A DNA stretch of 64,000 nucleotides from Pyrocephalus nanus (GCA_038380795.1 CM076261.1:94324418-94388417), one strand, 5' to 3'. Shown: positions 1 through 14,299, counted from the stretch's first letter. Program-made: numbers and translations. Notes: generated from the letters alone by a model not told the origin.

Positions 1-1041
<1,041 letters not shown>

Positions 1042-1678
1042 TTAATACTGGAGGCCACTGATCACTTTGAAAAGGGGGATGGGCCTTTGAAGGGGGGGTG
1101 CAGGTTCCTCCCTGCTGCAGAAATTTGGCCCAGGGAGGGTGGTTTGCTGTAGTTTGCACTGGACTGGCAAACCAGCCCCTCAGGACAGTGAAAATGCTGC
1201 TGCAACACGGTGGGTAAGGAAGATTGAGACAGCATTTGTAGGAATTATTAGCAACTGGAAGCTCAGTTATCAAGTGGGAATATCAGAACCCCAACTGAAT
1301 GAGAAACCACAATCACAACATCACTTAACCATCACTCCCCAGAGCAGGAGGGCACATGAGCAGCTCCTGCCTTCATAAAGAGGGAAGAAGCAGTAAGTAG
1401 AGTGCAACTGCTACAGAGGCTGAAAACTTTTGGGACTTCTAACTCCCAAGAGATGCTCCTCTTCTTCCTATTTCTTCCTGATAGCCCAACTGCAAGGGGC
1501 AGTGAGTTAGTGCCAGGAATTGCTATTGCTGCTGTGTTTTGTGTTTTGTTTTTTTTTTTTTAATCTTCATTTCTTCATTTCCCAACTTTAAACCCCCTGA
1601 AACCATCCCAAGCTTCTCCACAGCTGCATCATCTCCTGACAAGGAGCAATGTGAGGTTGGCTGGCCTGGGCTATACTA

Positions 1679-1935
1679 CAGAATCATAGACTCAGAGAAT
1701 AGATTGGGTTGGAAGGGATCACTAAGCTCCAATCCTCCAACCCCCCTGCCATGGGCAGGGACACCTTCCACTAGACCAGGTTACTCTGAGCCCCATCTAG
1801 CCCTGAACACTCCCAGGGATGGGCATCTATAGCTTCTCTGGGCAACCTGTGCCAGGGCCTCACCATCCTTATAGTAAAGAATTTCTTCCTAATATCTAAT
1901 ATAAATCTACCCTCCTTCAGCTTAAGGCCATTAAT
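1679..1935 (-). repeat. CR1 LINE 3' fragment
   Basis: The left end has AGAATCATAGACTCAGAGAA followed by a GGTTGGAAGGGATC-type core. The GGGACACCTTCCACTAGACC, TCTCTGGGCAACCTGTGCC and AATTTCTTCCTAATATC blocks of the CR1 3' UTR follow in reverse orientation. It is truncated at its 5' side and in the same orientation as TSNARE1. Confidence 0.93.
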
Positions 1936-4660
1936 TATGGCCATATTACAGAGAAAGGATACATCACTTAAAGGAGGTTCAAACTGGTAGCTTTACAGAT
2001 GGTTTAGCCCTACTCTGTTGCCCAGCTGTGTCAGCTCTTACAGGCTTCCCAGAAGCTGCTCTACCTAAAACTTTGGTCATATCCAAAAGCACCCCAGGGC
2101 TTGTACACCCGACACGTTACAGTGCATTCAAACAGCCCCTGCTACCAGCAAGATGCTCCTCTGAGACAAAGCATGACAGAGACTCAAAGAGGAGCTATGA
2201 TTCACATCTTCAGCTTTTATAACACACTCTGCATCCCTCAACCAGATTTCCCTAAGCTGTTAGAAAAACCACACGCCCAACCTGTGCTTGGAAGAGCAGA
2301 AAGTCAGTGAAGGAGCAAGGCAGAAACCCGGGAAAATTGAATAAAATGAGAACCCCACTTGATGCACTGCTCAGGTTAGTCCTGAGGATGCATCTCCTGG
2401 CACTTGAGGACAAACTCCACATCCAAAGGCCAGATTTTCCACTGCTTCTCACACTCATGTGAGAGGGTTCAGCCCTGGAACAGCTGTAAATAAAGTCATG
2501 GATCAGCCTCTCAGGTTGACACAAATCCAGGGTATTAAAGGGTGTTTAATCCAAATGCACAGGGGCTCATTGCTAGAGATTTTCCCACTCTGGACTCTTC
2601 TCTTCCTGCAGTTCCTCCTAAATCAAGTGTCCCAGACACTCCTTCCTCTTGCTTTATACAGTCTGTACAACACCAGAAACGAGCTGGAGCTCCCCCATCC
2701 CCCAGAATTGCCCCTGTTACCAACAAGCTCCAGCTCTCATTAAATCACTGGCAAAAGAGCAGCACAGGATAAGATTTTTACCTCTTTACATCCAGTGATG
2801 ACCCCCATTTCAGGAGGTTTTCCTTGGATTACCAGGGTGCTGACATGCTCCAGGTTAATAATGGGACGATAAGCAGACATGGCTTCAGCTTGGCTGAATA
2901 CCCAATTGCATGTGCTGAGAGGGCTGGGCCACACATTTTGTGACAGAGATTTTTTTGGATGGGTGGTGGGTCTTGTTGGTTGGTTGGTTGGGTTTTTTGA
3001 GGGGAGGTTTTTGTGGTGTTTTTTTTTTTTTTTTTTTACCTCTTTATTTGCATTCTTTCCTTAGAAACACTGAACTTGCCTTAACAGATTTTTAGCCTGG
3101 CCCGGTGATCCTCGGTCTGTGTGCACTCAGGTGTTGAACACAGCCCCAGATGAACCATGAGAAACCAAACTAACAGTTGGGAACTCCTTCAAATCATCAA
3201 TTATTGCATTAAACTTCCCAAAATGATGCACACTGCAGACTTCAGTGTGTTTCCACAGGGGGACACTCCTGCAGATCCACATCAGTCATCGGTGAGGAGA
3301 CATTTAAAATGTCCAAACTACCCCAAAAGTAAAGATGAAATATCCCAAGTGCTGCAAAGGGCAGCAGAAGCACTGACTTCATTCCAAGGGCTGCCTGTTT
3401 GATTCCAAAGAATTTACACCTGCATTTTTTGAGTCCCTGTGACACTGTGAGAAAGAAACACCGAGTGACACTATGAGGCCAGAGTTGCTCCATGAAGTTC
3501 AAAACTACCCAGAAATTCAGGTGATAATTTGAGAGGCTGAGATTTATTTATTTAAATTTATTTATTTATTTTTCTCACCCTGTACCCCATTTCCCTAATG
3601 GAAAAGAGGGAAAACTCAACAGGACAATGTGTGAGGATCATACTGTGAAGACATGGAAATAACTTAATTTTTGAAGCCTCTGCATATTCATTTTAATCCA
3701 GTGCAAGAGGACTGTGAGAAGATGAACTCCCCCTCAAAGGCCTGAAATCTCAATCCATAAATATATACCAGAGAGCACTGCATTACCCCCACAACTCAAA
3801 AAACCCCTCAAATTAAAAAAAAAATAAAAAAAAAAATCAAGGCAGACAAAAACTTTCGCCAGAATTTCCAAACAATTACTTTGAAAACGCAATTCTTGGA
3901 GAATGGCTGAGAAAACCACCACTGAATGTGGCTTCCAGTTCCCTGCCCCTGGACTTTTATTTGATGTCACAGCCAGTTCTGGTTTTATTTTGTTTCTTAT
4001 TTTACAAAAGGAAGCAAAGCAGTGATGAGGAGGTTGTTTTAACTACTCCAGTTTCGAGCTTCAACACATCAAGCCAAGATTTTGCAGCTACTCATGGAGG
4101 ATTCAGCAGCTCAAGCAGACAAGAAAAACAATTTAAAAACAGCAGCAGAAAGCAAAGCAAAAGTGCATCTGTACTGCCAAGCTAAGGCAGACAACCTAAG
4201 GCTGAGAAGGAAAGTTAATGTGAAGTACATTTGTGCCTAACAAAAAATTAAACACCTTTGACTGCATCAAGTAAATGCTACAATATTATGATTCCCCAAG
4301 AGGGAGTATGAGGTTTCTGATGTGCATTAAATGCTGATATGCATTAAATACATGTCCTGACACTATTGGAGTTCAGGGCCACACCTGGGAAAAAATGACT
4401 TTTATTTACACTGTGGGTCCTGAAGGCTGGGAAGGTTTTGCAGTGGATACATTAGAGAATCCTCATGCAAATCTTTTCTCCTTCACTTCCTTAACTGGAC
4501 AGCTCCAAAAACACTTTTACACTTTCCATTTATTTTCCTCATTTGTTTTCCAGGCAAACCCCCTTGGCAAGAGACAGAACAACCCAACTTGCTCTGTTGT
4601 CAGCTCAACCTTGTCCCCACCCAGCAAATAGTGATGACCTGTTGTGTTTATTGCAACTCA
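1936..4660. other. Unique intron DNA with small simple repeats
   Basis: No gene or interspersed repeat was recognised. It contains a TTGG run (2974..2992), a 19-T run (3019..3037), an ATTT tetranucleotide block (3542..3573) and an imperfect 17-bp tandem duplication at 4318..4351. Short overlapping ORFs on both strands have no recognisable domains. Confidence 0.6.
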
Positions 4661-4775
4661 CAGAAATCACAGAATGGTTTGGGTTGGAAGGGACCTCAAA
4701 GAGGTCGTTCCAAGCCTCCCACCATAGGCAGGGACATCTTCCACTAGACCAGGTCACTCAGATACCCATCCAACC
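4661..4775 (-). repeat. CR1 LINE 3' fragment
   Basis: It starts with CAGAAATCACAGAATGG and GGGTTGGAAGGGACCTC, then GCAGGGACATCTTCCACTAG, and stops after CCCATCCAACC. This is a short, 5'-truncated copy in the sense orientation of the gene. Confidence 0.92.
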
Positions 4776-5021
4776 AATTCCTAAAGCAGCAGCACCCAAC
4801 AATGGTATTTATCTGCCCAATTAAATCTAATTTCTGCCCATGTAAATCTTATTTCTTTAGCCTGAAAAGCTTCACAGACACCCAGGTAGGTGCAAGAGAT
4901 GGAAAGATGAGCTTTTCCACTCATCCCCTGCCAAAGCAAAGTGTGTCAACACACGCCCTGGCCAACTGCAAGGGGGGGCCTCAGCTGGGAAAGGGACTGT
5001 AAGGAGATGATTCAACTTGAT

Positions 5022-5510
5022 TGTGGTGGTCTGGCCATGACTGGACAGCAGTTGCCCACCAAAGCTACTCTGCCACTCCCCTCCTCAGCCAGACAGGAAG
5101 AGAAAATATGACAAAAAGTTTCTGGGTCAAGATAAGAACAAGGAAAGTAACTCAACAGTTACTGTCACAGGCAAAACAGACTTGACTTTGGGAAATAAAT
5201 TGAATTTATTACCAATCGAAACACAGTGTAGGATAACGAGAAATTATCTTAAAACAGATTCACCCCTCTCTTCTTCCCAGGCTCAACTTCACTCCAGATT
5301 TTCTCAACCTCCTCCCTTCCAGTGGTGATGGGACAGGGAATGAGGGCTGTAATCAGGTCATCACACACTGTGCTCCTTCCTCCTCTGGGGGAGGGTTCTG
5401 GATTCTTCCCACTCTTCCCCTGCTCCAGTGCTGGGTGCTACCCAAGGAGGCACTTCTGCAGGAACTGCTCTATCACAAGTCCTTTCCACAGGACTTCAGC
5501 AAGTTTAAAT
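5022..5510 (-). mobile_element. Avian endogenous-retrovirus LTR remnant
   Basis: It begins TGTGGTGGTCTGGCC and continues with GCCCACCAAAGC, a CACTCCCCTCCTCAGC block, GAGAAAATAT, a GGGCAAAACAGACT-like stretch and AATTTATTACCAATC. This matches an LTR family common in passerine and other bird genomes as I remember it. The same family occurs in the opposite orientation at 24606..24780. The AATAAATT polyadenylation-like block reads on the minus strand, so I call that strand. The far end is truncated or too diverged to place. No retroviral coding sequence accompanies it. Confidence 0.72.
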
Positions 5511-5631
5511 CTGCACATACAGCACCATCTTAATGCCTTTGTGCTATGAGGAGGTGGAATCTTGACCTCTTTGCTACCTCCTTGCACTTTGGATCAATGC
5601 CAAAAAGAAAAGAAAAACAAAACCAAATCTG

Positions 5632-5965
5632 AATTATGGAATCATTTAGGTCAGAAAAGATCTTTAGGATCAAGTCCAACCATTAGCTCAGCACTCCCAA
5701 ATCCATCAGTAAACCCTGTGTCTAAGTAAAACATCTACACATCCTCTAAATCCCTGAAGGGATAGTGAGTCAATCGCTTCCCTGGACAGCTTCTTCCAAT
5801 GCTGGACAACTCTGTCAGTGAAGAAATTGTTCCTGATATCCAACAGAAACATCCCCTGGCAAATCTTGAGGCCATTTGCTCTCATTCTATCACTTGCTAC
5901 ATGGGAGAAGAGACCAACCCCCACATGGCTACAACCTCCTTTCAGGTGTTTGTAGAGCGTGGCTG
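5632..5965 (-). repeat. CR1 LINE 3' fragment, diverged subfamily
   Basis: It has the variant head GGAATCATTTAGGTCAGAAA, then AAGTCCAACCATTAGCTCAG, a CTGGACAGCTTCTTCCAATG block and GAAGAAATTGTTCCTGATAT. This resembles the 'GAGTCCAACCATTAACC' CR1 class also found at 60346, 61048 and 63696. Confidence 0.85.
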
Positions 5966-8470
5966 AGAACCTTCAAAATCCATACAAGCCTTACACAGGA
6001 TTTTTGCCACCATTATTCCAGAGAACACTCAGAGTGGGTTGCTTTCCACGTTTCAGTGCAATTCTTTATTTCTTCTTTATTTCTTTGTATTTAATTCCTC
6101 ACACTTCTGTCCACGGGAGACACTCGGAGTGAGGACTGGCCACTCACGGGATGTGGTTTCAGTGTTTGGAGCAAAATATAACACAGGAATCTGTGGTTTG
6201 CTCCCTCCAGTCCTGATCAGGAGGGGGGAAAATGCTCCTGATTGCACGTGGGGCTCTCAGGAGCTGTGACAGCTCCAAGCACCACGGACAGAGGCTTTGG
6301 AAGGGAATGGAGAAATCCCAGCAAGCTGCTGAGCAGGAACGTCTTTCAATTCCTCTTCCAGACAAGCCAAATACAAAACATAACCAGGCTTATAAGGTCT
6401 TGTCTCTAGTGATCTGGATCTAATTAATGCCCAAAGGGGATTGTAGAGGTACAGGACGACACACATGGTAAAGGCACCTACAGGAACATCCTTTGGCCTA
6501 ATGTTAATGAAAACTGCCCGTGTTTGCCACGTTAATCTTCCACACCTGTTAATTATTTCACACTAATTTGAAGCTCCTAATAGCTTTTCTGCAGCCAGGT
6601 GAAGTCAAGTGCCTCCCTGAACTCAATTCTGCAGCAAACTCAAAATAACTCAGAAGTTCCAGAAAAGAAACAATAATTAAAGTAACCCCAACAAGAATTA
6701 GATATTTCTACTTAAAATACTTGATGCAGCTGTAGCAAAGCAACTCAGCGCCTCAAAAGGTAATGTATTTATCCCCAAAGCACCACCAAGAATTATGTCT
6801 GTGCTCTGTTTAAGAAAGTCACAGATTTCCTGCACCTGAATCTCTCCTTTGAAAGCTTTAAGTGAAGTTACAGCATCATCCTTTGCTGAAGAAACTCCAA
6901 AAAGAAAGTTCCTTGGCATCCAAACTGGTTGTTTTTTTGTTTTTTTTTTTCTTTTTACCATGAGACACATGCAAGGAGTAAAGAGCAGGTAGGGAGCAAC
7001 CTGCTCACTCTGATTTCAAACAATGCACCCCAAATCCTCAGTTCACCTCTGCCAATATGGATTAAGTACCACTGCACCCAGCCCTGGGGCTCAACCCCTT
7101 CACAGCCCAGTTGAATGGACAAATCTCACCCACCAAGCACCTTGTTCCTTCTCCAGGACCACAGGAGCCATTGCAAGGCCTCAATCCCTACCTTGAAGAT
7201 TTTTCATAGAATTATCTAAGAGGGAAACTTTATTGAAGGTTATTATCCATGATCCATGTGCCTCTGGCACTGGGAAATGAACTCAGGGGAGAGGAAGAGG
7301 TTGATTTCTGGCTGCTGGCCCAAGAGTAAGAGATTTGCTCTGGAGCAAAATGGTAAATTCATGTCTTTATTTCAGTTTTTCTGCAACAACTGACATAAAA
7401 ATGAGAAGGTGGAAGAAGATGAAAGAGGAAAAGGGGGGAAAGAGTAAAGATGAAGGAGCAGGTTGTCATGGGAAGAAGAAAATGCTTAAGAAAACAGACA
7501 AGCAAGAACAGGTGGGTGCACAGACACCTACACCCACCCCAGACATGTCCTTTAGCAACCAGTAATTCCCAGGGTGCTCCTCCCTGTGGCCTCTGGTGTC
7601 TGGTCCCGTGTTTCACACCAGCCCTTGGTCTCTTCCACTGCAAGAACACGGTTGGGCCCTCTGCAGCCTCTCCATTTCATACAGCACTCAGGAACCTCAT
7701 TTCTCCTCATCACCTCTGCTCTCTTATTGAAACCGGACAAAAAACCTTCAACAAGTACCAGGATCAAAGGGATTAGCTTGAACAAGGCTCCTTTCCTCAA
7801 GGAAAAGAACTTAAAACAGGAAGAGAAATGGAAGGGAACGAGAGAAGCAGCATCACGTCCAATGTTGCAAAGTCGCTCCCGGCATTCGAACGTAGGAGGT
7901 TTTTTATTCCCTCCTGCTGATGTTTGAGTGAAATAAGCGATGAAGGAAAATGTAAGCAAAAAATCACACTCATCAGGCAACACGATTTTCATCAGCGTTG
8001 GAAAATGTGATGCTGTTTCACATGGAAAAGCTCTGGGAGTCTTTGCTGCAGATTTGGGCAGTGACTTGGACAAAAAAAAAACCTGGGTCTACTCAGCACA
8101 AAGGGCACAAAGAGGGGGTCACCGAGGGGATTCCATGTTTAAAAATTACCTGAACCTGGTGTTTGCATCAATCCTCTTCCCCTTCTCACATGGTGGGGTC
8201 AGTGCATTCTAGAACACAATTACCTGTGGATTAACTCAAGGTCTCTGTTTGCATGAACACTTGGAAACTCCTGTTTGTTTGTTTGTTTGTTTAAATCATC
8301 TTCCTGAATTGTCCAACTTCTTTTGAACATACAAAATAAACTTTCTCCTAGCTTTGGAAATGAAGGTGTCTCAGGTGGAAGGATAGATTTCACCTCACCC
8401 ATCCAAAAAGAGGATGGGATAAGTATTGAAGTACCTGCCTCCTCCTCCTCCTCTCACCGAGAGAAAACCA
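5966..8470. other. Unique intron DNA; candidate conserved block
   Basis: No gene was recognised. The stretch 6493..6600 carries TGTTAATTATTT, TTAATCTT and CTAATAGC motifs and looks like a conserved noncoding element. A TGTT tetranucleotide array lies at 8272..8292. A minus-strand ORF of 173 codons at 7552..8073 has no domain and was rejected as a gene. Confidence 0.5.
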
Positions 8471-8795
8471 GGAATCACAGGAACACAGAATATCCTGAGT
8501 TGGAAGGGACCCACAAGGATCATCAAGGTCCAACTCCTCGCCTTGCACAAGACAACACCAAGAATCCCCCCACGTGCCTGAGGGTGTTGCTCAAATGTTT
8601 CTTGAGCTCTGGCAGCCTTGGTGCTGTGACCACTGCCCTGGGGAGCCTGTTCAGTGCCCAACCACCCTCTGGGGGAAGAAGCATTTCCCAATATCCAACC
8701 TAACCCTCCCCTGACACAACTTCAGGCCATTTCCTCGGGTCCTGTCACTGGTCACCACAGAGAAGAGATCAGTGCCTGCCCCTCCACTTTAGCCT
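8471..8795 (-). repeat. CR1 LINE 3' fragment, GAGTTGGAAGG subfamily
   Basis: The head is CACAGAATATCCTGAGTTGG. It continues with GGTCCAACTCCTCGCC, a TGAGGGTGTTGCTCAAATG block, CTCTGGCAGCCTTGGTGCTG and ACCACCCTCTGGGGGAAGAA. It is closely similar to the copy at 23331..23792, so both belong to one subfamily. Confidence 0.93.
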
Positions 8796-9873
8796 CACCC
8801 TACAGAATTTACCCCCTCCCAGCTTACTTCCCCACCAGACTCACTTGAAGAACAAATATTGAGAAAATCATAGAAAAAAAAAAAAAAACAAACCCATCTA
8901 TTTAAGATTTTTTTCTTTGGAGGTCCTACCACAGCTATAGGAAGTTGACAAGAGGACACAGATATTCTAATATCTAATCCAAGTTAAATTCAAGGCCTAA
9001 ACTCCATGAATGGGTAAGGCCAAGGAGGTAAAGCAGGCAGGGAGAGTAATTTCAGGCAGCTAAGGACCCCACTTAGGCATGAAATTTTGTCTTGGGCTCT
9101 CTGAAGCACTTTCAATACCTAAGCCTTTTTCCAGACTCTGAGATTTGTGCTCTAATTGACATATTCCCAGAGAAGTAACTGCAGTGTACAGTGTCCCCAG
9201 CACAAATGTTCCCAGTACAGCTTGTGAGTTTTAACTGGAGCTCAGCACGGTTCTTCCTTGGAAAAGCCTTGGAAATAAAATAACAAAGAAGCTTTACATA
9301 TATATGCAACACATATTTCTGAGAGAAATATTAAATACAGAGCCTATCCCCAAGGAAAGTCTAGGAAGCCAAGGAAAAAGGCTTTTCAGGCAAAAGCTTC
9401 CCATGTAAGTGAAGTCCAGGGCAGTGGGACCAAACTTTGCGGCTTGGCAAGTGTCTGTGCTCTGGTGGCATCAAAAGGGACAGCCCAGCCATGGAAAATC
9501 CTCCTTTGTGGAATTCAAGAAGGTAAAGGATGAGCATTAACTTGCAGTGAAAGTCAAACTCAGAAATAAGGGAAGATGCAGAATTGAGGAACTCTCTCCT
9601 CCCTGACCTACCTGAGGAAAAGGGCTGCATTTCCATTTCAATCATCCAAGAGGTAAGGTGTTTTTTTTTCCTAAGCCACTTGGAAGGAGCATTAAACCCA
9701 GGGCTGCTTTGCCATATTCCCATCCTCCCCATGAGGGAATTCCCTCCTTGTGCAATTCCAAACAGAGCACCAAAACTCAGCCACAAAATTGCAAATCTGT
9801 GTGTTGTTAAGGAGGGGCTCCCAGAGAAAATTATTTTCCAGTGGAAAGTATTCTTGCCCCTGGAATGGGTTTT
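8796..9873. other. Unique intron DNA
   Basis: No gene or interspersed repeat was recognised. It contains an A-run at 8874..8888 and overlapping short ORFs on both strands (such as 9361..9786, minus) that show no domain. Confidence 0.5.
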
Positions 9874-9930
9874 GGAATGAGATGGTCTTTAAGGTTTCTC
9901 CCAACCCAACCATTCTGTGGATCTATGATT
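9874..9930 (+). repeat. CR1 LINE 3' terminal fragment
   Basis: This is the very end of a CR1: TGAGATGGTCTTTAAGG, then TCCCAACCCAACCATTCTGT and a decayed octamer tail (GGATCTATGATT). It is antisense to TSNARE1. Confidence 0.82.
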
Positions 9931-10206
9931 AATTATCTTTTTACAGTGCAATCAGGATTCAATCAGATCTGCTTTGTCTTTTTTTCTAGTTAAGACATTT
10001 CTATTCACTTTTGTTTCCTTCTTTAGCATATCTGCTGATAACAAACTGCTGAAGAGGAAAGAAATGAGACTCTTTAGGTGCAAAACTAGTGCTGGAATCT
10101 TCTCAGCCCTGCAGCTCATCTTATGTGCCCGGGACAGCCCGACTGCACACTCTGCCAGGATATCAGCTCCCTTACAAGGAGTCTGGACAAGGAGATTTAC
10201 ACCCAT

Positions 10207-10270
10207 GAGAAACCATAGGATGGTTTGGGTTGGAAGGGACCTTAAAGATCACCCAGTTCCAACCCCACAG
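10207..10270 (-). repeat. CR1 LINE 3' terminal fragment
   Basis: It has AGAAACCATAGGATGG, then TTTGGGTTGGAAGGGACCTT and CAGTTCCAACCCCAC. Only the 3' terminus is retained. Confidence 0.88.
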
Positions 10271-12540
10271 AGAAATGTGTTGGCCACTCATTTTTCAGCT
10301 GGCCAAAGTGGAGAATTCCTCCTTGGTGAGCACCACCTCGTTCCCTGTGCCCACGTGAGCAGGAACAGCCCTGCCCAAATTTGCTCCAGCTCTGAAGGTG
10401 GATTTTGTGACTGAACAGCAAAACCACCACCTAAATCCTGGAGAGTCTGCATGAACAATCTTGACAAGGAGCAGAGAAATCCCAGACAGCATCAGAAACA
10501 GCATGAGAGAAAGTTTCTGGCATAATGTGTCACCCAGAAGACATGACACAGCACAAAGTAAAAGAAAAGTGGTGAGCTGAAGCAGAGATGCTGCTTCCAG
10601 CTGAGGATTGGGAGGAAAATACCCAACAAAAGTAATGAAAAAAGTCCCAACCAGCCAACTAACTTTGCTAAATTACTACCCCAACAGTTTATTTTAATGC
10701 ATTACAAGCAAGTTCCCTGATTTTGCAGGGCCACTGGGAATTTATCAGATTTTTTTTTCCCAGCAGTGGGTGACAGTTTGTGCTTTTCAGTCTTTCCTTC
10801 TCAAGCTTGTTGGAGATGTTAGAAAGTGAACATCAGCCTGATGGTCTCTACATCTGCATTAAACCACACTGCTGCCAGAAAAACCTGTTCTCATCCTGCA
10901 CTGCTTTTCAGGCAGCAGTGGGAGAAAAAAAAAAAAAAAGTAAAAAAAGAACAAGTATGAAAATAAAAACAAAACAAAACAAAAAACCACACTGCCTTCT
11001 AATTTCTACAAGAAAAAACAGCAGCTCTGGTTGATTTAGTAGAAGGAAATGTCAGATACTCACAGTCTGTTACTAAAATAAAAAGCCCATCAATTCATGG
11101 CTGCCACATGATGGTTAAAAGTGATTTGAAGGTCAGGCACGGCTGGCAGCCCCTGGAAAATGAGTTGGGGGGATTCTCAGCCCTCTTTCACCTGCTCAGA
11201 TCCCTTAAAATGAATGAAGTAATACAGAGAATCACTGCTTTCACCACAAACCCCTACAGGGCCTGAGGGGCTTTTGTTCAGACAGGACAAATAAGGAGAA
11301 CGTTGATTTTCCATGATGGTTAAATGAAAATAGACTCAAAATTTTAAGCCAAATTTCAAGAACAATAAGTGCAGAGCAGAGCTGGATTAAGAAGCTGCTG
11401 ATTCTGGAGGTGTGGAAATTTTTGCTTTGGTTGGGCAGTTTTACAATTAAGAATTTTTCTCCATTTTTAAGCAGCGGGGAGACAAACTTGAAAAGGTTTT
11501 GCATAATTCTGATGTATTAAGTCACTTTTAAATAAAGGAAAATCACTTTGAGGTTTTTTTATTATTTTTGCTGGTGGTGGATTAGGAGAGAGTTAAAAGG
11601 ACAATTGATTTTTGATTGAAATAAATCAATGTACTGGAAAATACCAATTATTTTGCAAAATTCCCCTATCAAATCCTATTCCTTCCTGCCTTCCAAGATG
11701 GAAAGTCTAATCATGTTCCCTTCTTCATGCTCCAAAGCAGTAGAAGGAGCGAGAATTAAGGCAGTGTCTGTGTGTGTTTTTGAAAGGATATCCAAGTCAT
11801 TAAGGGGAAACAAAAAAAAAAAAAAAGGCAATTTAAGGTGTTTGACAGTTTGTTTCATTTTTTAATGATGATATGGTGCGAGTGGATAAATGAAACCCAC
11901 GAGTTTTGTTTGCTCTGCTCTTTTCCAGGGATAGTCTGCAGAGCCCTGTGCTAATGCAAACCCAAACAGCACCAACGGGACGTGAAAATGCAAAGGAATT
12001 GACTGAAAAGTGAAGTGGAAATGATTGATTGATTAATGTTACACTTCCTGCCCAAGCTGTGGGACATGGAGCACGAAAACAGCCAGCAAAAAAAAAACCA
12101 AAAACAAAAACAAAAACAAAAACAAAATTAAAAAAAAAAAACAAACAAAAAAAAAAAAAAAAAAAAAAAACACAAAAAACACAAAAAAAACCACAAAAAG
12201 ACCAAGAGCCCAAATATTTTTGAAATGTTGTTATTTAAAGATGTATTGGTGATATAAATCACAAAATACTGTTTTTATTTTTAAACTAGCACTTAATCAG
12301 CCTCTCTTCTGGTCTTATTAATGAACTCAGTGCTAATTGCCTTCTTGGAAAATATCTTTTGAAAGATCCAGGCTATTAATGACAAAATGGAGATGATTTC
12401 TTTTTTTTTTTTTTTTTTTTCCTGATTGAGTCCATGTGATGAAAGGAAGTGGTATCAGAAAAATCAGCCAGAAAAGCAAGAAACCTTAAAAATATTACCT
12501 CACCACACTTTCCAGTTGAACACATTTATTGGGATTCATA
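10271..12540. other. Unique intron DNA plus A-rich tract
   Basis: No gene was recognised. There is an A-run near 10926, then AT-rich unique sequence. The block 12088..12203 is almost purely A with interspersed C (AAAAAC-type units). A run of 20 T sits at 12401..12420. Confidence 0.55.
12088..12203 (+). repeat. (AAAAAC)n / A-rich low-complexity tract
   Basis: About 115 bp of A runs broken by single C. The region begins with tandem AAAAAC hexamers and grades into longer A runs. The lysine-rich or phenylalanine-rich ORFs over it are artefacts of this composition. Confidence 0.9.
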
Positions 12541-12680
12541 GCCCACCCCTGGAAGTGTCCAAGGCCAGGCTGGATGGGACTCTGAGCAACCTGGGATAGT
12601 GGGAGGTGTCCCTGCCCATGGCAGGAGTTGGAACTGGATGATCCTTGAGGTCCCTTCCAACCCAAACCATTTCATGATCC
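12541..12680 (+). repeat. CR1 LINE 3' fragment
   Basis: It reads CCTGGAAGTGTCCAAGGCCA, GGCTGGATGGGACTCTGAGC, TGTCCCTGCCCATGGCAGGA and TCCCTTCCAACCCAAACCAT, the canonical CR1 end. It is antisense to TSNARE1. Confidence 0.95.
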
Positions 12681-14299
12681 AGGTAAATGGGTATTTTTTT
12701 CACTCCTTGTAAATTATGGTTTCTACAAACAAAACCCTGAAATGTGGATAAGAATGTGTGATCCCAGTGGAAATTATGGATAATTCATTAGTTTATCCTT
12801 GCTACCACCTCACCAGAGAGGCTTCAGGGTTGGGATGAGTCACTGTCCCAACAGGAACGATGGGAGAGGAGCCTCAGGGTACCAGCAGTGATGACACTGA
12901 GATGGAGATGAACATGGGGTGGGAGAAGGGAGTGCTCTCCTTGATGCCTTGGTCACTGGCACCCAATGACTTCACTCAGCCTCTCCCCAGCCCCTTGGCC
13001 TTTCCAAGTCCACACGGAAGAAGAGTTGTAGGATGACAGGAGACCCTTTGCATGAGAGCTGTGCAGGTAAAGGATGTGCTGCTGGACCCTCAAGTTGCTT
13101 CAGAGTCACCCACACGTATTGCAGCACAAGGCTGAAGAAGCTCCAGTGAATAAAATGCCTTTTCTTCCCATTTCTTTCTTCTTCATCATTTCCTTTGCTG
13201 ATCAGGACTATAATTTCAGGCCACCTCAAGGATACAGAAGACAAATTGCCCCTGTAGTAAGTAAAAACAAAATTCTTGGAGAGACCTTGCAGAGTCATTG
13301 AGACCCTCATGGAGAGTTTTCACAAAACCCTCAAGAGATGAAGTGAGATCTGGGATGACAGGACAACCAGCAAAACAAAGTGGATGCACTGGGAAACAAC
13401 CATGGAGCAAAGCAACAGGGGAAAAAGTGGTTTGTACATGGACAGTGTTGTGAGGGCTGGAGAAGATTTCCAAGTTCAGTATAAAAGCACCTTCCTCTTC
13501 TGGAGAACTTCAACTCTCCAGCAAAAAAAAAAAAAAAGCAAGGTGATTTATTAGATGCCCTAAAGAAGAATGAAAAAGTGCAATACACCCTTTGCCATTT
13601 ATTGGTGATCTTTATCTACAAGTTTAAATAAGAAAACTACACTGCTAATTTATGCATAATAATTTATATACCTTCTCAGCATTGCCTGAACTGGGGAAGG
13701 AAAATTACTTTTGTTTGCTTAAGATGAACCATAATAGAAACCATCTGGCTCAAAGAACCAGCTCTTTTGGAAGAAATCACAAAACCCATACAGGGTTTTA
13801 TAATCCATATGTACAAAATCCCATGCGGTGTTCAGGAAGATGAAATACCATCTGCCAGAGCTTCTGCAAATCTCCTGGGTTTGTTTCTGTGGGATATATT
13901 TTGCAGATCTGGTCATCCACAGCTTATGGGATCTGCAACTGGTCAGCAGAGGTTGTAGCAATGACCATAAAATGTCCTTGTTTTCTTGTTCCACAGCTAC
14001 TGCTGGAGTTATTCACTGGAAAGGAAAGGCTCAGCTCCCTCTCCCTGGGATTCACACGGACCAAATTTGGGGTTCTCAGACCCTGGGCAAGCTACTGGCA
14101 AACCCCTGTATTGATTATCACTAGTGAGATGGTCAGTGTGGGCAAACATTACACAATTAGTCTTTTTTTTTCTTTGCATACAGAGGCACATTCACTCAGC
14201 AACAGACCTTCCTCCTCTGCCAAGGCAGAAGCAGAGGGGAACATCATCTTACACAGAAAATAAATGACTTTGCTGCTTCAAAGACAATTTCAGGCACAA
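12681..14299. other. Unique intron DNA
   Basis: No gene or interspersed repeat was recognised. A 15-A run lies near 13521. Overlapping short ORFs at 13.7-14.2 kb on both strands show no domain. Confidence 0.5.

Noticed and set aside
7552..8073. 173-codon minus-strand ORF
   Set aside because: No recognisable domain or splice context; within expected chance length for 64 kb of six-frame sequence.
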